This document shows positions 7,403 to 15,297 of a stretch of 23,135 nucleotides of DNA, in pieces. The translations under genes were made by a program, and so were the position numbers. Origin of the DNA: an uncultured Collinsella sp. (GTDB lineage Bacteria > Actinomycetota > Coriobacteriia > Coriobacteriales > Coriobacteriaceae); NCBI GenBank assembly GCA_959023295.1, contig CAUFBM010000026.1, positions 1-23,135 on the forward strand, given 5' to 3'. Numbering within the stretch: position 1 is the first letter of the stretch; each line of letters begins with the position of its first letter. The notes below the pieces were generated by a model. The model had not been told where the DNA came from. It ran no database searches and was given only the letters and a program-made list of their open reading frames with translations.

Positions 7403-8188
7403 ATGACCGAAACCGCTGTTGAAACTTACGAGACCACGACGAGGGGCGCCGCCTCGATGGCAGCCTATCGCGCCGTTCGCATCCTGCAACTATTAAGCGA
7501 AAACACCGGCGAGGACAAGGCCATGCTTTCCGATGAGTTGATCCGGCGCCTCGCCCATCCCGACGACCCCGCCCGCATGCCCATCTCGGCGGCGCGGCGC
7601 AGCATCTACACCGCCATCTCCGCACTTCGCCATGCCGGATACGAAATTGAGTACAAGCGCGGCGTGGGCTATCGACTCTTGACCCGTCCGCTCACCGACG
7701 AAGAGATCATCCGGCTCCACGGCATGGTCATGCGCAACCGCTCCACGCCCATCGCCATTCGAAAGAGCATGGCGCAGCACCTGGTCGCCATGGCGAGTGC
7801 CGACGTTCGCGGCTACCTCGATGCACCCGAGCCTGCTCCAAGCGCAGGCGACAAATCCACCAAGGCCACACGCACGCCCGTCAAGCGCATCGATGCCTGC
7901 GAGCTCATCGAGCAGGCCATCGACCACGGAACCACGGTGAGTTTTGATATTTCGAGTGTCACGGCACGCGGAGAGGTCGAAGTGGCACGGATGACACTCC
8001 GGCCCTTTGCCATCAAGCAACGAGACGGCATCTCGTATTTGCTGGGAACGGTCTATGACGCGCGAGGCGCCGACGACACGCTGCGTACCGTTGAGATCGG
8101 CCGCATGAGAAACGTCACCACACGTCTCCTCGACGGCAAGAAGCTCTTCGCCGTCCTGGACGAGGACGATGCCTCCTCCGCCGCATAA
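7403..8188 (+). CDS. WYL-domain HTH transcriptional regulator
   Basis: A 261-residue regulator. Residues about 20-90 form a winged helix (RILQLLSENTGEDKAML, then ISAARRSIYTAISALRHAGYEIEYKRGVGYRL). The C-terminal half (about 165-255) looks like a WYL sensor domain: RMTLRPFAIKQRDGISYLLG corresponds to the family's PyglvykdGrWYLvG motif, with Trp replaced by Ser. WYL domains sense ligands, nucleotides or nucleic acid. ATG 7403 has an AAAGGA ribosome site 10 nt upstream; the GTG at 7394 would be too close to it. It precedes the ABC importer genes by 160 bp on the same strand, so it could control them. Alternatively it acts elsewhere. The target is not known. Confidence 0.72.
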   Translation: MTETAVETYETTTRGAASMAAYRAVRILQLLSENTGEDKAMLSDELIRRLAHPDDPARMPISAARRSIYTAISALRHAGYEIEYKRGVGYRLLTRPLTDEEIIRLHGMVMRNRSTPIAIRKSMAQHLVAMASADVRGYLDAPEPAPSAGDKSTKATRTPVKRIDACELIEQAIDHGTTVSFDISSVTARGEVEVARMTLRPFAIKQRDGISYLLGTVYDARGADDTLRTVEIGRMRNVTTRLLDGKKLFAVLDEDDASSAA

Positions 8189-8257
8189 GACCCTCCGCCG
8201 CCCATTCGACTACCCGTACCGCCCATCCGATTCTGTATTAAAAAACCCGCCAGGCTG

Positions 8258-8316
8258 TTGTAAAAATGGACATCAGCGCTACTATAGTTCCACTTGCACT
8301 TTGTCCCAGTGCAGTG
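8258..8316 (+). promoter_or_regulatory. Candidate promoter and leader hairpin of the ABC importer operon
   Basis: TTGTAA (8258-8263) and TATAGT (8283-8288) are separated by 19 bp, a slightly long but possible sigma-70 promoter. A hairpin follows at once (CACTTGCACT 8291-8300 / AGTGCAGTG 8308-8316, one bulge). No T-box sequence is visible in this leader. Confidence 0.35.
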
Positions 8317-8348
8317 TTTCCAGCCATTTTTATACTGGGGGTAATGAT

Positions 8349-9329
8349 ATGAAGGACATCACCATCAGCCGCAGGAGCCTTCTGGTCTCCGCCGGTCTGC
8401 TCGCGCTCGCCCCGCTCGCCGGATGCGGCGGCAACTCTGGTTCCGGCTCTGCTGCCGCCGGTTCCGACTACACCATCGGCGTTCTGCAACTCACCGAGCA
8501 CTCCGCACTCGATGCCGCCAACGACGGCTTTGTCAAGGCCATCAAGGAGAGCGGCCTTAAGGTCAAGATCGACCAGAAGAACGCCCAGAACGACCAGTCC
8601 ACGTGTAAGTCCATTGCCGACAAGTTTGTGGGCGACAACGTCAACCTGATTTATGCCATCGCCACGCCCGCCGCGCAGGCTGCCGCCGGCGCCACGGCCG
8701 ATATCCCCATCGTGGGCTGTGCCATCACCGACTACGCCGCCTCCGGCCTGGTCCAGGACAACGACAAGCCCGGCACCAACGTCACGGGCGCTTCCGACCT
8801 CACCCCAGTCGCCGAGCAGCTCGAGATGATGCAGAAGGTCCTGCCCGACGTTAAAAAGGTCGGCCTGCTCTACTGCACCGCCGAGTCCAACTCCGACGTC
8901 CAGATCAAAGCCGCCAAGAAGGAGCTCAACAAGCTGGGCCTCGAGTACACCGATTTCACCGTCTCGAGCTCCAACGAGATTCAGTCCGTCGTCGAGTCCT
9001 CCGTGGGCAAGGTCGACGCGCTGTACTCCCCCACTGACAACACCATCGCCGCGGGCGCTTCGCAGGTCGGCCAGATCTGCAAGGAGAATAAGCTCCCCTT
9101 CGTGACCGGCGAGGAGGGTATGTGCATGGCCGGCGGCCTGTTCACCCTCTCCATCAACTATAAGGACCTGGGCTACGCCGCGGGCGAGATGGCCGTTAAG
9201 ATCCTGAAGGGCGAGGCCAAGCCCGAGGATATGCCGATCAAGCACCTCTCGAGCAAGGACCTGGTCGTCGTCAAGAACGACGAGATGGCCGAGGCTCTGG
9301 GTATCGACCTTTCCGCTCTGGACGAGTAG
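8349..9329 (+). CDS. ABC importer substrate-binding lipoprotein, COG2984 / TrpX-like
   Basis: A 326-residue extracytoplasmic solute receptor. The N terminus has ISRRSLLVSAGLLALAPLAGC: a lipobox (LAGC) for lipid anchoring and a twin-arginine-like SRRSLL, so export may use Tat. After a Gly/Ser/Ala linker, the mature part begins YTIGVLQLTEHSALDAANDGF, the opening of the ABC_sub_bind (PF04392) family, with later VKKVGLLYCTAESNS and DALYSPTDNTIAAG stretches. ATG 8349 is placed by the signal peptide and a GGGGG ribosome site; the open frame upstream is not credible protein. The family includes tryptophan/tyrosine receptors of TrpXYZ and uncharacterised members, so the ligand is undetermined. It is the first gene of a three-gene importer. 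Confidence 0.87.
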   Translation: MKDITISRRSLLVSAGLLALAPLAGCGGNSGSGSAAAGSDYTIGVLQLTEHSALDAANDGFVKAIKESGLKVKIDQKNAQNDQSTCKSIADKFVGDNVNLIYAIATPAAQAAAGATADIPIVGCAITDYAASGLVQDNDKPGTNVTGASDLTPVAEQLEMMQKVLPDVKKVGLLYCTAESNSDVQIKAAKKELNKLGLEYTDFTVSSSNEIQSVVESSVGKVDALYSPTDNTIAAGASQVGQICKENKLPFVTGEEGMCMAGGLFTLSINYKDLGYAAGEMAVKILKGEAKPEDMPIKHLSSKDLVVVKNDEMAEALGIDLSALDE

Positions 9330-9400
9330 CACCATGCGCGGTAACGCGTCTAGGGCCCGCACGCGCGCCACAGCCGCGTTATTCAATATCTGAGTCCTTG

Positions 9401-9438
9401 GGGCGAACGCTAAAGACCGGCGTTCGCCCTGCTTGTTT
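9401..9438 (+). terminator. Intercistronic terminator between receptor and permease genes
   Basis: GGGCGAACG (9401-9409) pairs with CGTTCGCCC (9421-9429) across an 11-nt loop, followed by a T-rich stretch (TGCTTGTTT). Partial termination here would yield more receptor than permease, as is usual for ABC importers. Confidence 0.6.
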
Positions 9439-9533
9439 CGGATGAGACAAAACATCCGTCCGCAGCTCTTTTATGCATTGGTACCGCTATTATGGAAAAT
9501 CACGTGTCCACCCTATCCTAGGAGGTATGAAGC

Positions 9534-10457
9534 ATGCTCATTGCATTGCAGGGCGCCGTTTCGCAGGGCGTCCTCTGGGGCATTATGGTGCTTGGCGTGT
9601 TTATCACGTTCCGCCTGCTCGACATCCCCGATATGACCTGCGACGGCAGCTTTGCCCTCGGCGGCTGTGTCTGCGCCGTACTCATCGTCAACAATAACGT
9701 CGACCCCTTGCTCGCCGTGCTGGCCGGCATGTGCGCCGGCGCCATCGCGGGCGCGGTCACGGGCATTTTGACCACCGTCTTTGAGATTCCCGCAATCCTC
9801 GCCGGAATCCTCACCCAGATCAGTCTGTGGTCCATCAACCTGCGTATCATGGGCAAGTCCAACACGCCCATCCTTGCCAAGGGCACTATCTTCTCGTCTG
9901 TCAGCAACATGACGGGCCTGCCGCAGTCCACTGTTGCCATTATCCTAGGCATCGTGCTGGCCGTGGCCATCGTCGCCATCCTGTACTGGTTCTTTGGCAC
10001 CGAGATCGGCTCGGCACTGCGTGCCACCGGCAACAACGAGTACATGATCCGCGCCCTGGGCGTTAACACCAACACCACCAAAATGATCGCCCTCGTGCTC
10101 TCCAACGCCCTCATTGGCCTTTCGGGTGCGCTCATCTGCCAGAGCCAGAAGTATGCCGACATTGGCATGGGTACCGGCGCCATCGTTATCGGTCTTGCCG
10201 CCATCGTCATCGGCGAGGTGCTCGGCCGCCTGCTGCCCGGCGGTCTCACGCAGTTCTCCGTCCGTCTGGCCTCCGCCGTCTTTGGCTCCGTGGTGTACTT
10301 CCTCATCCGCGCCATCGTGCTGCAACTGGGCATGGACGCCAACGACATGAAGCTGCTCTCCGCCGTGATCGTCGCCGTGGCCCTGTGCGTGCCCGTGGTT
10401 TGGGAGCGCTATAAGCTCCGCAGCTCCTACACGAAGGGAGATGAGGCAGATGCTTAA
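9534..10457 (+). CDS. ABC importer permease, COG4120 / TrpY-like
   Basis: A 307-residue integral membrane permease with about 8 hydrophobic segments and the BPD_transp_2 pattern. Examples are GIMVLGVFITFRLLDIPDMT at the N terminus, AGAIAGAVTGILTTVFEIPAILAG near residue 70, and GSALRATGNNEYMIRALGVN near residue 160; the last is the conserved cytoplasmic loop that contacts the ATPase. The start has AGGAGG 8 nt upstream; an alternative ATG at 9527 is out of frame. It overlaps the following ATPase gene by 8 bp, so the two are translationally coupled. Confidence 0.88.
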   Translation: MLIALQGAVSQGVLWGIMVLGVFITFRLLDIPDMTCDGSFALGGCVCAVLIVNNNVDPLLAVLAGMCAGAIAGAVTGILTTVFEIPAILAGILTQISLWSINLRIMGKSNTPILAKGTIFSSVSNMTGLPQSTVAIILGIVLAVAIVAILYWFFGTEIGSALRATGNNEYMIRALGVNTNTTKMIALVLSNALIGLSGALICQSQKYADIGMGTGAIVIGLAAIVIGEVLGRLLPGGLTQFSVRLASAVFGSVVYFLIRAIVLQLGMDANDMKLLSAVIVAVALCVPVVWERYKLRSSYTKGDEADA

Positions 10458-11244
10458 GCTCTCGCACGTCAAGAAGACCTTTAACAAGGGCACCGTCACC
10501 GAGAAGCGCGCGCTCACCGGCGTCGACCTCACCCTCAACGATGGCGACTTTGTAACCGTGATTGGCGGCAACGGCGCCGGCAAGTCCACGCTGCTCAATA
10601 TGATCGCCGGCGTGTATCCGCTTGATTCGGGTGTTATTGAGCTCGACGGCACCGACATCTCGCGTCTGAGCGAGTCGCAGCGCGCCAAGTACCTGGGCCG
10701 CGTGTTCCAGGATCCCATGCGCGGCACCGCAGCCGACATGCAGATTGCCGAGAACTTGGCCCTCGCCAAGCGTCGCGGCCAGCGTCGCGGCCTTTCGTGG
10801 GGCGTCACCAAGGCCGAGAAGGACGAGTACGTTGAGTTGCTCAAGCGCCTGGACCTCGGTCTGGACACGCGCCTCAACGCCAAGGTCGGCCTGCTTTCGG
10901 GTGGCCAGCGCCAGGCACTCACCCTGCTGATGGCCACGCTCACCAAGCCGCGCTTGCTGCTGCTCGACGAGCACACCGCGGCACTCGACCCCAAGACCGC
11001 CTCTAAGGTGCTCAATCTGACCGAGGAGATTGTCGACGAGAACCACCTGACCACGCTCATGGTCACGCACAACATGAATGACGCCATCCGTCTGGGCAAT
11101 CGCCTGATCATGATGCACGAGGGCCACGTTATCTACGACGTGGCGGGCGACGAGAAGAAGTCGCTCACCGTCGCCGACCTGCTGCAGAAGTTCGAGGAGG
11201 TCTCGGGCGGCGAGCTCGCCAACGACCGCATGCTGCTGAGCTAA
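10450..11244 (+). CDS. ABC importer ATP-binding protein, COG1101 / TrpZ-like
   Basis: A 264-residue ATPase that powers the importer. Walker A is GGNGAGKST (about residues 40-48), the signature is LSGGQRQALTLLMATLTKP, Walker B is LLLLDEHTAALD and the switch histidine is in LMVTHNMNDA. HTAALDPKT, in place of the common PTAALD, is typical of this subfamily. ATG 10450 is preferred over ATG 10441 because the AAGGGAG ribosome site ends directly before 10441 and lies at proper distance from 10450. It overlaps the permease gene and is followed at its stop codon by a strong hairpin. Confidence 0.92.
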   Translation: MLKLSHVKKTFNKGTVTEKRALTGVDLTLNDGDFVTVIGGNGAGKSTLLNMIAGVYPLDSGVIELDGTDISRLSESQRAKYLGRVFQDPMRGTAADMQIAENLALAKRRGQRRGLSWGVTKAEKDEYVELLKRLDLGLDTRLNAKVGLLSGGQRQALTLLMATLTKPRLLLLDEHTAALDPKTASKVLNLTEEIVDENHLTTLMVTHNMNDAIRLGNRLIMMHEGHVIYDVAGDEKKSLTVADLLQKFEEVSGGELANDRMLLS

Positions 11245-11283
11245 AACCTGCCAATAAGGGACAGGTTTATTTTGGCAGGTTTT
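11243..11283 (+). terminator. Terminator hairpin at the end of the ABC importer operon
   Basis: AAAACCTGCCAA (11243-11254), overlapping the stop codon, pairs perfectly with TTGGCAGGTTTT (11272-11283). The loop contains AGGGACAGGTTT, a degenerate version of the GGGGACAGGCACC core of the local hairpin-repeat family. It probably serves as terminator. Confidence 0.7.
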
Positions 11284-11298
11284 ATCTGCGCAAACGTC

Positions 11299-11338
11299 AA
11301 AACCGCCGCAAAGGAACAGATACCTTTGCGACGGTTTT
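11299..11338. repeat. Hairpin repeat, divergent family copy
   Basis: AAAACCGCCGCAAAGG (11299-11314) and CCTTTGCGACGGTTTT (11323-11338) form a 16-bp stem with one mismatch around AACAGATA. Compare the family consensus arms AAACCACCACGAAGG / CCTTTGTGGTGGTTT. It is a second hairpin behind the importer operon. Confidence 0.65.
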
Positions 11339-11401
11339 CGCATATCATGTCGATAATCCAGCGTCAGCAGGAACCACTGGTTAAGAACTAAGGAAACTGC
11401 C

Positions 11402-11565
11402 ATGAGAAGACTCCTTCCCCGTCTTGCTTGACCGCCGCACTCCTTGCCGGCGTGCTCGCCGGCGGCCCAGCTTACGCCACCGCGGCCACCCCATCTCAAG
11501 TTATCGGCCCGTCCGATGTGATCGGACGGGCTTTTTGGTGGGTATCATGGTTGAATGATCATTAG
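11402..11565 (+). pseudogene. Remnant of a small secreted protein gene (frameshifted signal peptide)
   Basis: ATG 11402 reads MRRLLPRLA then TGA at 11429. In the frame one base over, LTAALLAGVLAGGPAYATA continues smoothly, completing what looks like a signal peptide with an AYA-TA cleavage site. It then runs through a terminator to a TAG at 11563. A single-base loss near 11428 would explain the break. Nothing resembling a mature domain remains. It could instead be chance, since Ala/Leu-rich frames are common in GC-rich DNA. Confidence 0.35.
11507..11536 (+). terminator. Perfect 11-bp rho-independent terminator
   Basis: GCCCGTCCGAT (11507-11517), loop GTG, ATCGGACGGGC (11521-11531), then TTTTT. 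It ends whatever transcript crosses 11340-11500 and insulates the MscS gene. Confidence 0.88.
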
Positions 11566-11579
11566 GAGGTTTTCCCTAC

Positions 11580-12347
11580 ATGGAATTGTTTGAACCGATT
11601 CTTCATTTCTTTGAGCAGCGCTGGGTCCACAACATCATCTGGGCCGTCATCTTGGTAATAGTCACCGCCATCGCCGCCAAGGTGGCATCCAAGACCCTGC
11701 GCCACCTACTCAACCGAGACGACAACCCGCTTCCCGCATCGAGCATCTTCATCAACATCGCGCGTGCCGTCATTTGGATGATCGGCGGCAGCTTTATCCT
11801 CGACAACTGCTTTGGCATTAACGCAAACGCGCTCGTCGCCGCTCTTGGCGTCGGCGGCATCGCCATCTCGCTCGGCTTTCAGGACACGCTATCAAACCTT
11901 ATCGGCGGCATGCAAGTGACCTTTATGGGCATCATCAAGCCCGGCGACAATATCGAGGTCGGCGGCGTGTCGGGCGTGGTCCAGGACATCACTTGGCGCC
12001 ACACGACCATCGAGGACGCCTGCGGGCAGACCATCATCGTCCCCAACTCAAATATCTCCAAGAACACGCTCGTGCATCTCATGCCCTTTGGGCGTGTGGC
12101 TGTGCCCGTTGCCGTAAAGGACACATCCAAGTGGGCCTCGCTCGACGCGCTGGCAGACGAGCTGACCAGCGCCACCAAGGCCGCCGTGCTTCCCATCTCG
12201 GGCTTTGACAAGGAGCCCTACGTGCTCTTTAGCGAGATCGGCGACTTTGGCATTAAGGGTAAGATCATCTTTATCGTCAGTGACGACAGCACCACCTTTA
12301 CGGCAGCCGACGCCTGCATCCGCGCCATCGCCCCCATCATCGCCTAA
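11580..12347 (+). CDS. Small-conductance mechanosensitive channel, MscS family
   Basis: A 255-residue membrane channel that opens on membrane tension to release solutes during hypo-osmotic shock. It has a short N-terminal part with two hydrophobic segments (about 18-38 and 58-78), then the pore-lining helix ANALVAALGVGGIAISLGFQDTLSNLIGG (about 82-110) with the alternating Gly/Ala pattern of TM3. The beta domain follows, with KPGDNIEVGGVSGVVQDITWRHTTI and the family's VPNSNISKNT. The C-terminal alpha/beta domain runs to the end. It is close to the minimal MscS size (about 286 in E. coli). AGGAGG lies 10 nt before ATG 11580. It is monocistronic, with terminators on both sides. Confidence 0.92.
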   Translation: MELFEPILHFFEQRWVHNIIWAVILVIVTAIAAKVASKTLRHLLNRDDNPLPASSIFINIARAVIWMIGGSFILDNCFGINANALVAALGVGGIAISLGFQDTLSNLIGGMQVTFMGIIKPGDNIEVGGVSGVVQDITWRHTTIEDACGQTIIVPNSNISKNTLVHLMPFGRVAVPVAVKDTSKWASLDALADELTSATKAAVLPISGFDKEPYVLFSEIGDFGIKGKIIFIVSDDSTTFTAADACIRAIAPIIA

Positions 12348-12385
12348 AACCACCGCAAAGGGGACAGGCACCTTTGTGGTGGTTT
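12347..12385 (+). repeat. Hairpin repeat serving as the MscS gene terminator
   Basis: AAACCACCGCAAAGG (12347-12361) begins within the stop codon and pairs with CCTTTGTGGTGGTTT (12371-12385), 15 bp with one wobble. The loop is GGACAGGCA, giving the family core GGGGACAGGCACC. The T run is short (TTTCG). Confidence 0.75.
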
Positions 12386-12441
12386 CGCATCGTGGTACCA
12401 TGGTTCATATCGTTGTTTAAACGACTAAGGGAGTAGACACT

Positions 12442-14358
12442 ATGGAAGAGGCCTATCGTCAAGCACGCAAGCGCGGCGAGCAGGGACGCCGTCGCGCCAT
12501 TAGTCAAAGCGAGCATCCGTACCTCACGGACCTCGATAGCTTGGTCGCCCAGCTCCCCTTAGGTCAGCGAGAGAATGTCGGCCTAAGAGACATTCCGCTC
12601 GAAATGGTCGTCGGAACGGTTACCAAGGGCCGTCAGTCCGCCTTTTCGTGCAACTTCATGCCCCTGCTGCCGTTTAGCACCGAGTTCGCCCGCAAGTGGT
12701 CCAACCTCTACGACATCCAGGTGACCGAGGGCTATCGCGACCCCATCATCGTCACCGAGTTCATGCATCGGTTTTACGTCCAAGAGGGCAACAAGCGCGT
12801 CAGCGTCCTCAAATTCCTGGACGCCCCGACGGTTTCGGCCAAGATTACCCGTCTCTACCCCGGCACATGGGATTCCGTCGAAAGCCGCCTATACGGTGAG
12901 TTCTGCGCGTTTTGGCGCGTCTGCCCCCTATACGAGATCGAGTTCTCGCGTGAGGGAAGCTACGAGACACTCGCCAAGATGCTCGGTCAGAACCTTATCG
13001 AAAAATGGCCGCAGAAAAAGGTCGACTACCTGCGCCACACCTTCTTGCTCTTTAAGCGCGCCTACCTTCGCGCGGGCGGCGATCACCTGGACATTACGCC
13101 CGCCGACGCCATGCTCGTCTACCTCAATGTGTACAACCAGGACCGCCTGCTGGATACGCCGACGGATATCGTCGTAAACCGCCTGTGCAAAATTTGGCGC
13201 GAGCTGGTCATTGCCGGCAAAAATGACGAGGACAAGGTCGATCTTGTCGAAGCGCCGAGTGTCGATGAGGAAGAGTCGCCCGCCAAGTCCACCTCCGGTG
13301 TGCTCAACTTCTTTATGGGCAAGACCGTCTATTCGGCGGCCAATCCCCTGCGCATCGCCTTTATCCATGAATTCCCTTGTGCAACGTCGAGCTGGGACAG
13401 CCTACACGACCAAGGGCGTCAGTATCTCGACGAGCACTTTGGCGGTATCGTGCGCACCGAGGCGTTCGAGGACTGCCACGATCCGGACGTGTTCTACGCC
13501 GCCGTGGAAACGGCTGTCAAACATGGAGACAACGTCATCTTCTCGACCTCGCACCGCCTGATGGAATACACGCTCAGGGCAGCCGTTGAGTATCCCCAGG
13601 TTCGGTTCCTTAACTGTTCTATCGGCCTTCCCCACCAAAGCGTCCGTTCGTACTTTGGCAAGATGTACGAGGCCAAGTTCCTCCTGGGCGCCCTTGCGGC
13701 TAGCATGGCGGACAACCATCGCATCGGTTACCACGCGTCGGTCTTCGCGTCGGGCGCACTTAGCGAGATCAACGCCTTTGCGATTGGTGCCTCGCTGCTC
13801 GACCCCCGCGCGCAAATTATCCTGACCTGGGGCGATGTGCCCGCCGGAGGCCTTGCCGAGGCCATGTGCCGCGAAGGTGTGAGCGTCATGACCGGCGTCG
13901 ACATGTCAAAGTCGCTCGAAGATCCCACGGCTTACGGACTTCACCGCCTGATCGATGGCAAGGTTGCCGGCATTGCCATGCCGGTATGGAACTGGGGCCG
14001 ATACTACGAGCTTATCGTGCGGAGCCTACTGCATGGCACCTGGGACGAGACCAGTAACGACAGCCAGGTTCGCGCCGTCAACTACTGGTATGGCATGAGC
14101 TCGGGCGTTATCGACATTCGCTACGCTCCGGGCCTGCCCTATCAGACGCGTAAGCTTGTTCAGCTCCTCCGCAATGGCATCGTCGAGGGCTCCATCAACC
14201 CATTTGGCGGCGAGCTCCACAGCCAGGACGGCGTGGTTCAGATTGAGGGCTTCCCTCCCCTGCCGAGTACGCAGATTGTCGAGATGAACTGGCTGGCTGA
14301 CAACGTTATAGGCTCGATTCCGCAGCTCGATAACGAGCCGGAGGTCCGTGCCCTATGA
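12442..14358 (+). CDS. ParB-like N-domain fused to a BMP-type ligand-binding domain
   Basis: A 638-residue soluble protein without signal peptide or membrane segments. Residues about 1-25 are strongly basic. Residues about 45-135 resemble the ParB/sulfiredoxin fold: DPIIVTEFMHRFYVQEGNKRVSVLKFL has the GxxRxS-type nucleotide-contact motif. Residues about 140-270 are probably helical, ending in an acidic linker. Residues about 300-600 resemble the BMP/Med periplasmic-binding domain (PF02608): GDNVIFSTSHRLMEYTLRAA, EYPQVRFLNCS, then SYFGKMYEAKFLLGALAASM and NHRIGYHASV. In BMP lipoproteins this fold binds nucleosides; here it is cytoplasmic. The ATG has AAGGGAG 8 nt upstream. It overlaps the phosphoesterase gene by 4 bp. 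The function is unknown; a nucleoside- or nucleotide-sensing role is inferred. Confidence 0.75.
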   Translation: MEEAYRQARKRGEQGRRRAISQSEHPYLTDLDSLVAQLPLGQRENVGLRDIPLEMVVGTVTKGRQSAFSCNFMPLLPFSTEFARKWSNLYDIQVTEGYRDPIIVTEFMHRFYVQEGNKRVSVLKFLDAPTVSAKITRLYPGTWDSVESRLYGEFCAFWRVCPLYEIEFSREGSYETLAKMLGQNLIEKWPQKKVDYLRHTFLLFKRAYLRAGGDHLDITPADAMLVYLNVYNQDRLLDTPTDIVVNRLCKIWRELVIAGKNDEDKVDLVEAPSVDEEESPAKSTSGVLNFFMGKTVYSAANPLRIAFIHEFPCATSSWDSLHDQGRQYLDEHFGGIVRTEAFEDCHDPDVFYAAVETAVKHGDNVIFSTSHRLMEYTLRAAVEYPQVRFLNCSIGLPHQSVRSYFGKMYEAKFLLGALAASMADNHRIGYHASVFASGALSEINAFAIGASLLDPRAQIILTWGDVPAGGLAEAMCREGVSVMTGVDMSKSLEDPTAYGLHRLIDGKVAGIAMPVWNWGRYYELIVRSLLHGTWDETSNDSQVRAVNYWYGMSSGVIDIRYAPGLPYQTRKLVQLLRNGIVEGSINPFGGELHSQDGVVQIEGFPPLPSTQIVEMNWLADNVIGSIPQLDNEPEVRAL

Positions 14359-15065
14359 ATATCCTAGCCATTGCCGATGTAGAGGAGCGCTGCCTGTGGG
14401 AATGTTTTCGCAAGGAGCGCTTTGAGGACGTTGACCTGATTCTATCCGCAGGCGACCTGGATCCGGACTATCTTGAGTTTTTGGTCACTGTCATCAACAA
14501 ACCGCTTGTGTACGTTCGTGGCAACCACGACGACCGCTACGCGCGCCATGCACCGGGCGGGTGCATTTGTGTTGAGGACAGCGTATATGTGTACCGAGGT
14601 ATTCGCATTGCGGGTCTGGGCGGTTCCATGCGCTACCGCGACGGCGCGAACATGTATACCGAGCGCGAGATGGCAAAACGCATGCGCAAGCTATCGCGAA
14701 AAATCGCACTGGTAGACGGATGCGATATTCTACTTACCCATGCACCCGTCGCAGGCATGGGCGACCTGGACGACCTGCCGCATCGAGGATTCGAGTGCTT
14801 TAATGCGGCTCTTGAGTCTTGGGGTCCCGACTATATGATTCACGGGCATGTGCACCAAAGCTACGGCCCCAACTTTCAACGCGAGCGCCAACACCCATGC
14901 GGAACGAAGATTGTCAACGCCTGCGGCTATACCAAGATCGAAATTGACGAGGCGCGCTACCCCACGCGCGGTTGGAAGGCCGCTTGGCTCAACTCGCAAA
15001 CCATGCGCCGCGAGCTCAAACGCCACGAAGCAATCGAGTCTTCAACCGCCAGAACCCCCTGGTAA
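14355..15065 (+). CDS. Calcineurin-like metallophosphoesterase, atypical first motif
   Basis: A 236-residue cytoplasmic phosphoesterase. Metal-binding motifs in order: MNILAIADVEERCLW (where DxH is expected, here D-V-E), LILSAGDLDPDYL (GD), VYVRGNHDDRYARH (GNHD), DILLTHAPVAG (His) and MIHGHVHQSYG (GHxH). All but the first-motif histidine are intact; Glu may replace it as ligand. The middle stretch IRIAGLGGSMRYRDG and the motif LPHRGFECF look family-specific. ATG 14355 overlaps the stop of the ParB-BMP gene (ATGA), so translation is coupled and the two products likely work together. The phosphodiester substrate is unknown. Confidence 0.82.
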   Translation: MNILAIADVEERCLWECFRKERFEDVDLILSAGDLDPDYLEFLVTVINKPLVYVRGNHDDRYARHAPGGCICVEDSVYVYRGIRIAGLGGSMRYRDGANMYTEREMAKRMRKLSRKIALVDGCDILLTHAPVAGMGDLDDLPHRGFECFNAALESWGPDYMIHGHVHQSYGPNFQRERQHPCGTKIVNACGYTKIEIDEARYPTRGWKAAWLNSQTMRRELKRHEAIESSTARTPW

Positions 15066-15073
15066 CTGCCAAC

Positions 15074-15132
15074 AACCACCACGAAGGGGATAGGCACCTT
15101 TATGGTGGTTTTGCTGACTCGTCCGACCTGTC
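15074..15132 (+). repeat. Hairpin repeat copy with conserved 3' tail
   Basis: AACCACCACGAAGG (15074-15087) and CCTTTATGGTGGTT (15097-15110) form the family hairpin, with core GGGGATAGGCACC. A tail TGCTGACTCGTCCGACCTG follows and is shared exactly with the copy at 17088. It starts 9 nt after the phosphoesterase stop codon and is probably its terminator. Confidence 0.72.
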
Positions 15133-15179
15133 CATCACGGTGCTTGTGTAATTAACGAGAACACTCATTGTTTTGTAAG

Positions 15180-15206
15180 GACGGCGCTCACGTGCCGTCT
15201 TTTTTT
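15180..15206 (+). terminator. Rho-independent terminator before the sigma factor gene
   Basis: GACGGCGC (15180-15187), loop TCAC, GTGCCGTC (15192-15199), then seven T. It insulates the sigma operon from upstream transcription, or could attenuate a short leader. The remaining 90 bp to the sigma start show no convincing promoter. Confidence 0.85.
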
Positions 15207-15297
15207 GTCAACTTATGCAGTCTCGACCGTGTTGTATGTAGAGGGACCTCGCGAGACGCCTTCCCTATATCCACCACGACCAATTGGAGGTGACACT

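Noticed and set aside
15205..15297. 31-residue N-terminal extension of the sigma factor
   Set aside because: It begins inside the terminator T run without a ribosome site, whereas ATG 15298 has GGAGG at 7 nt.
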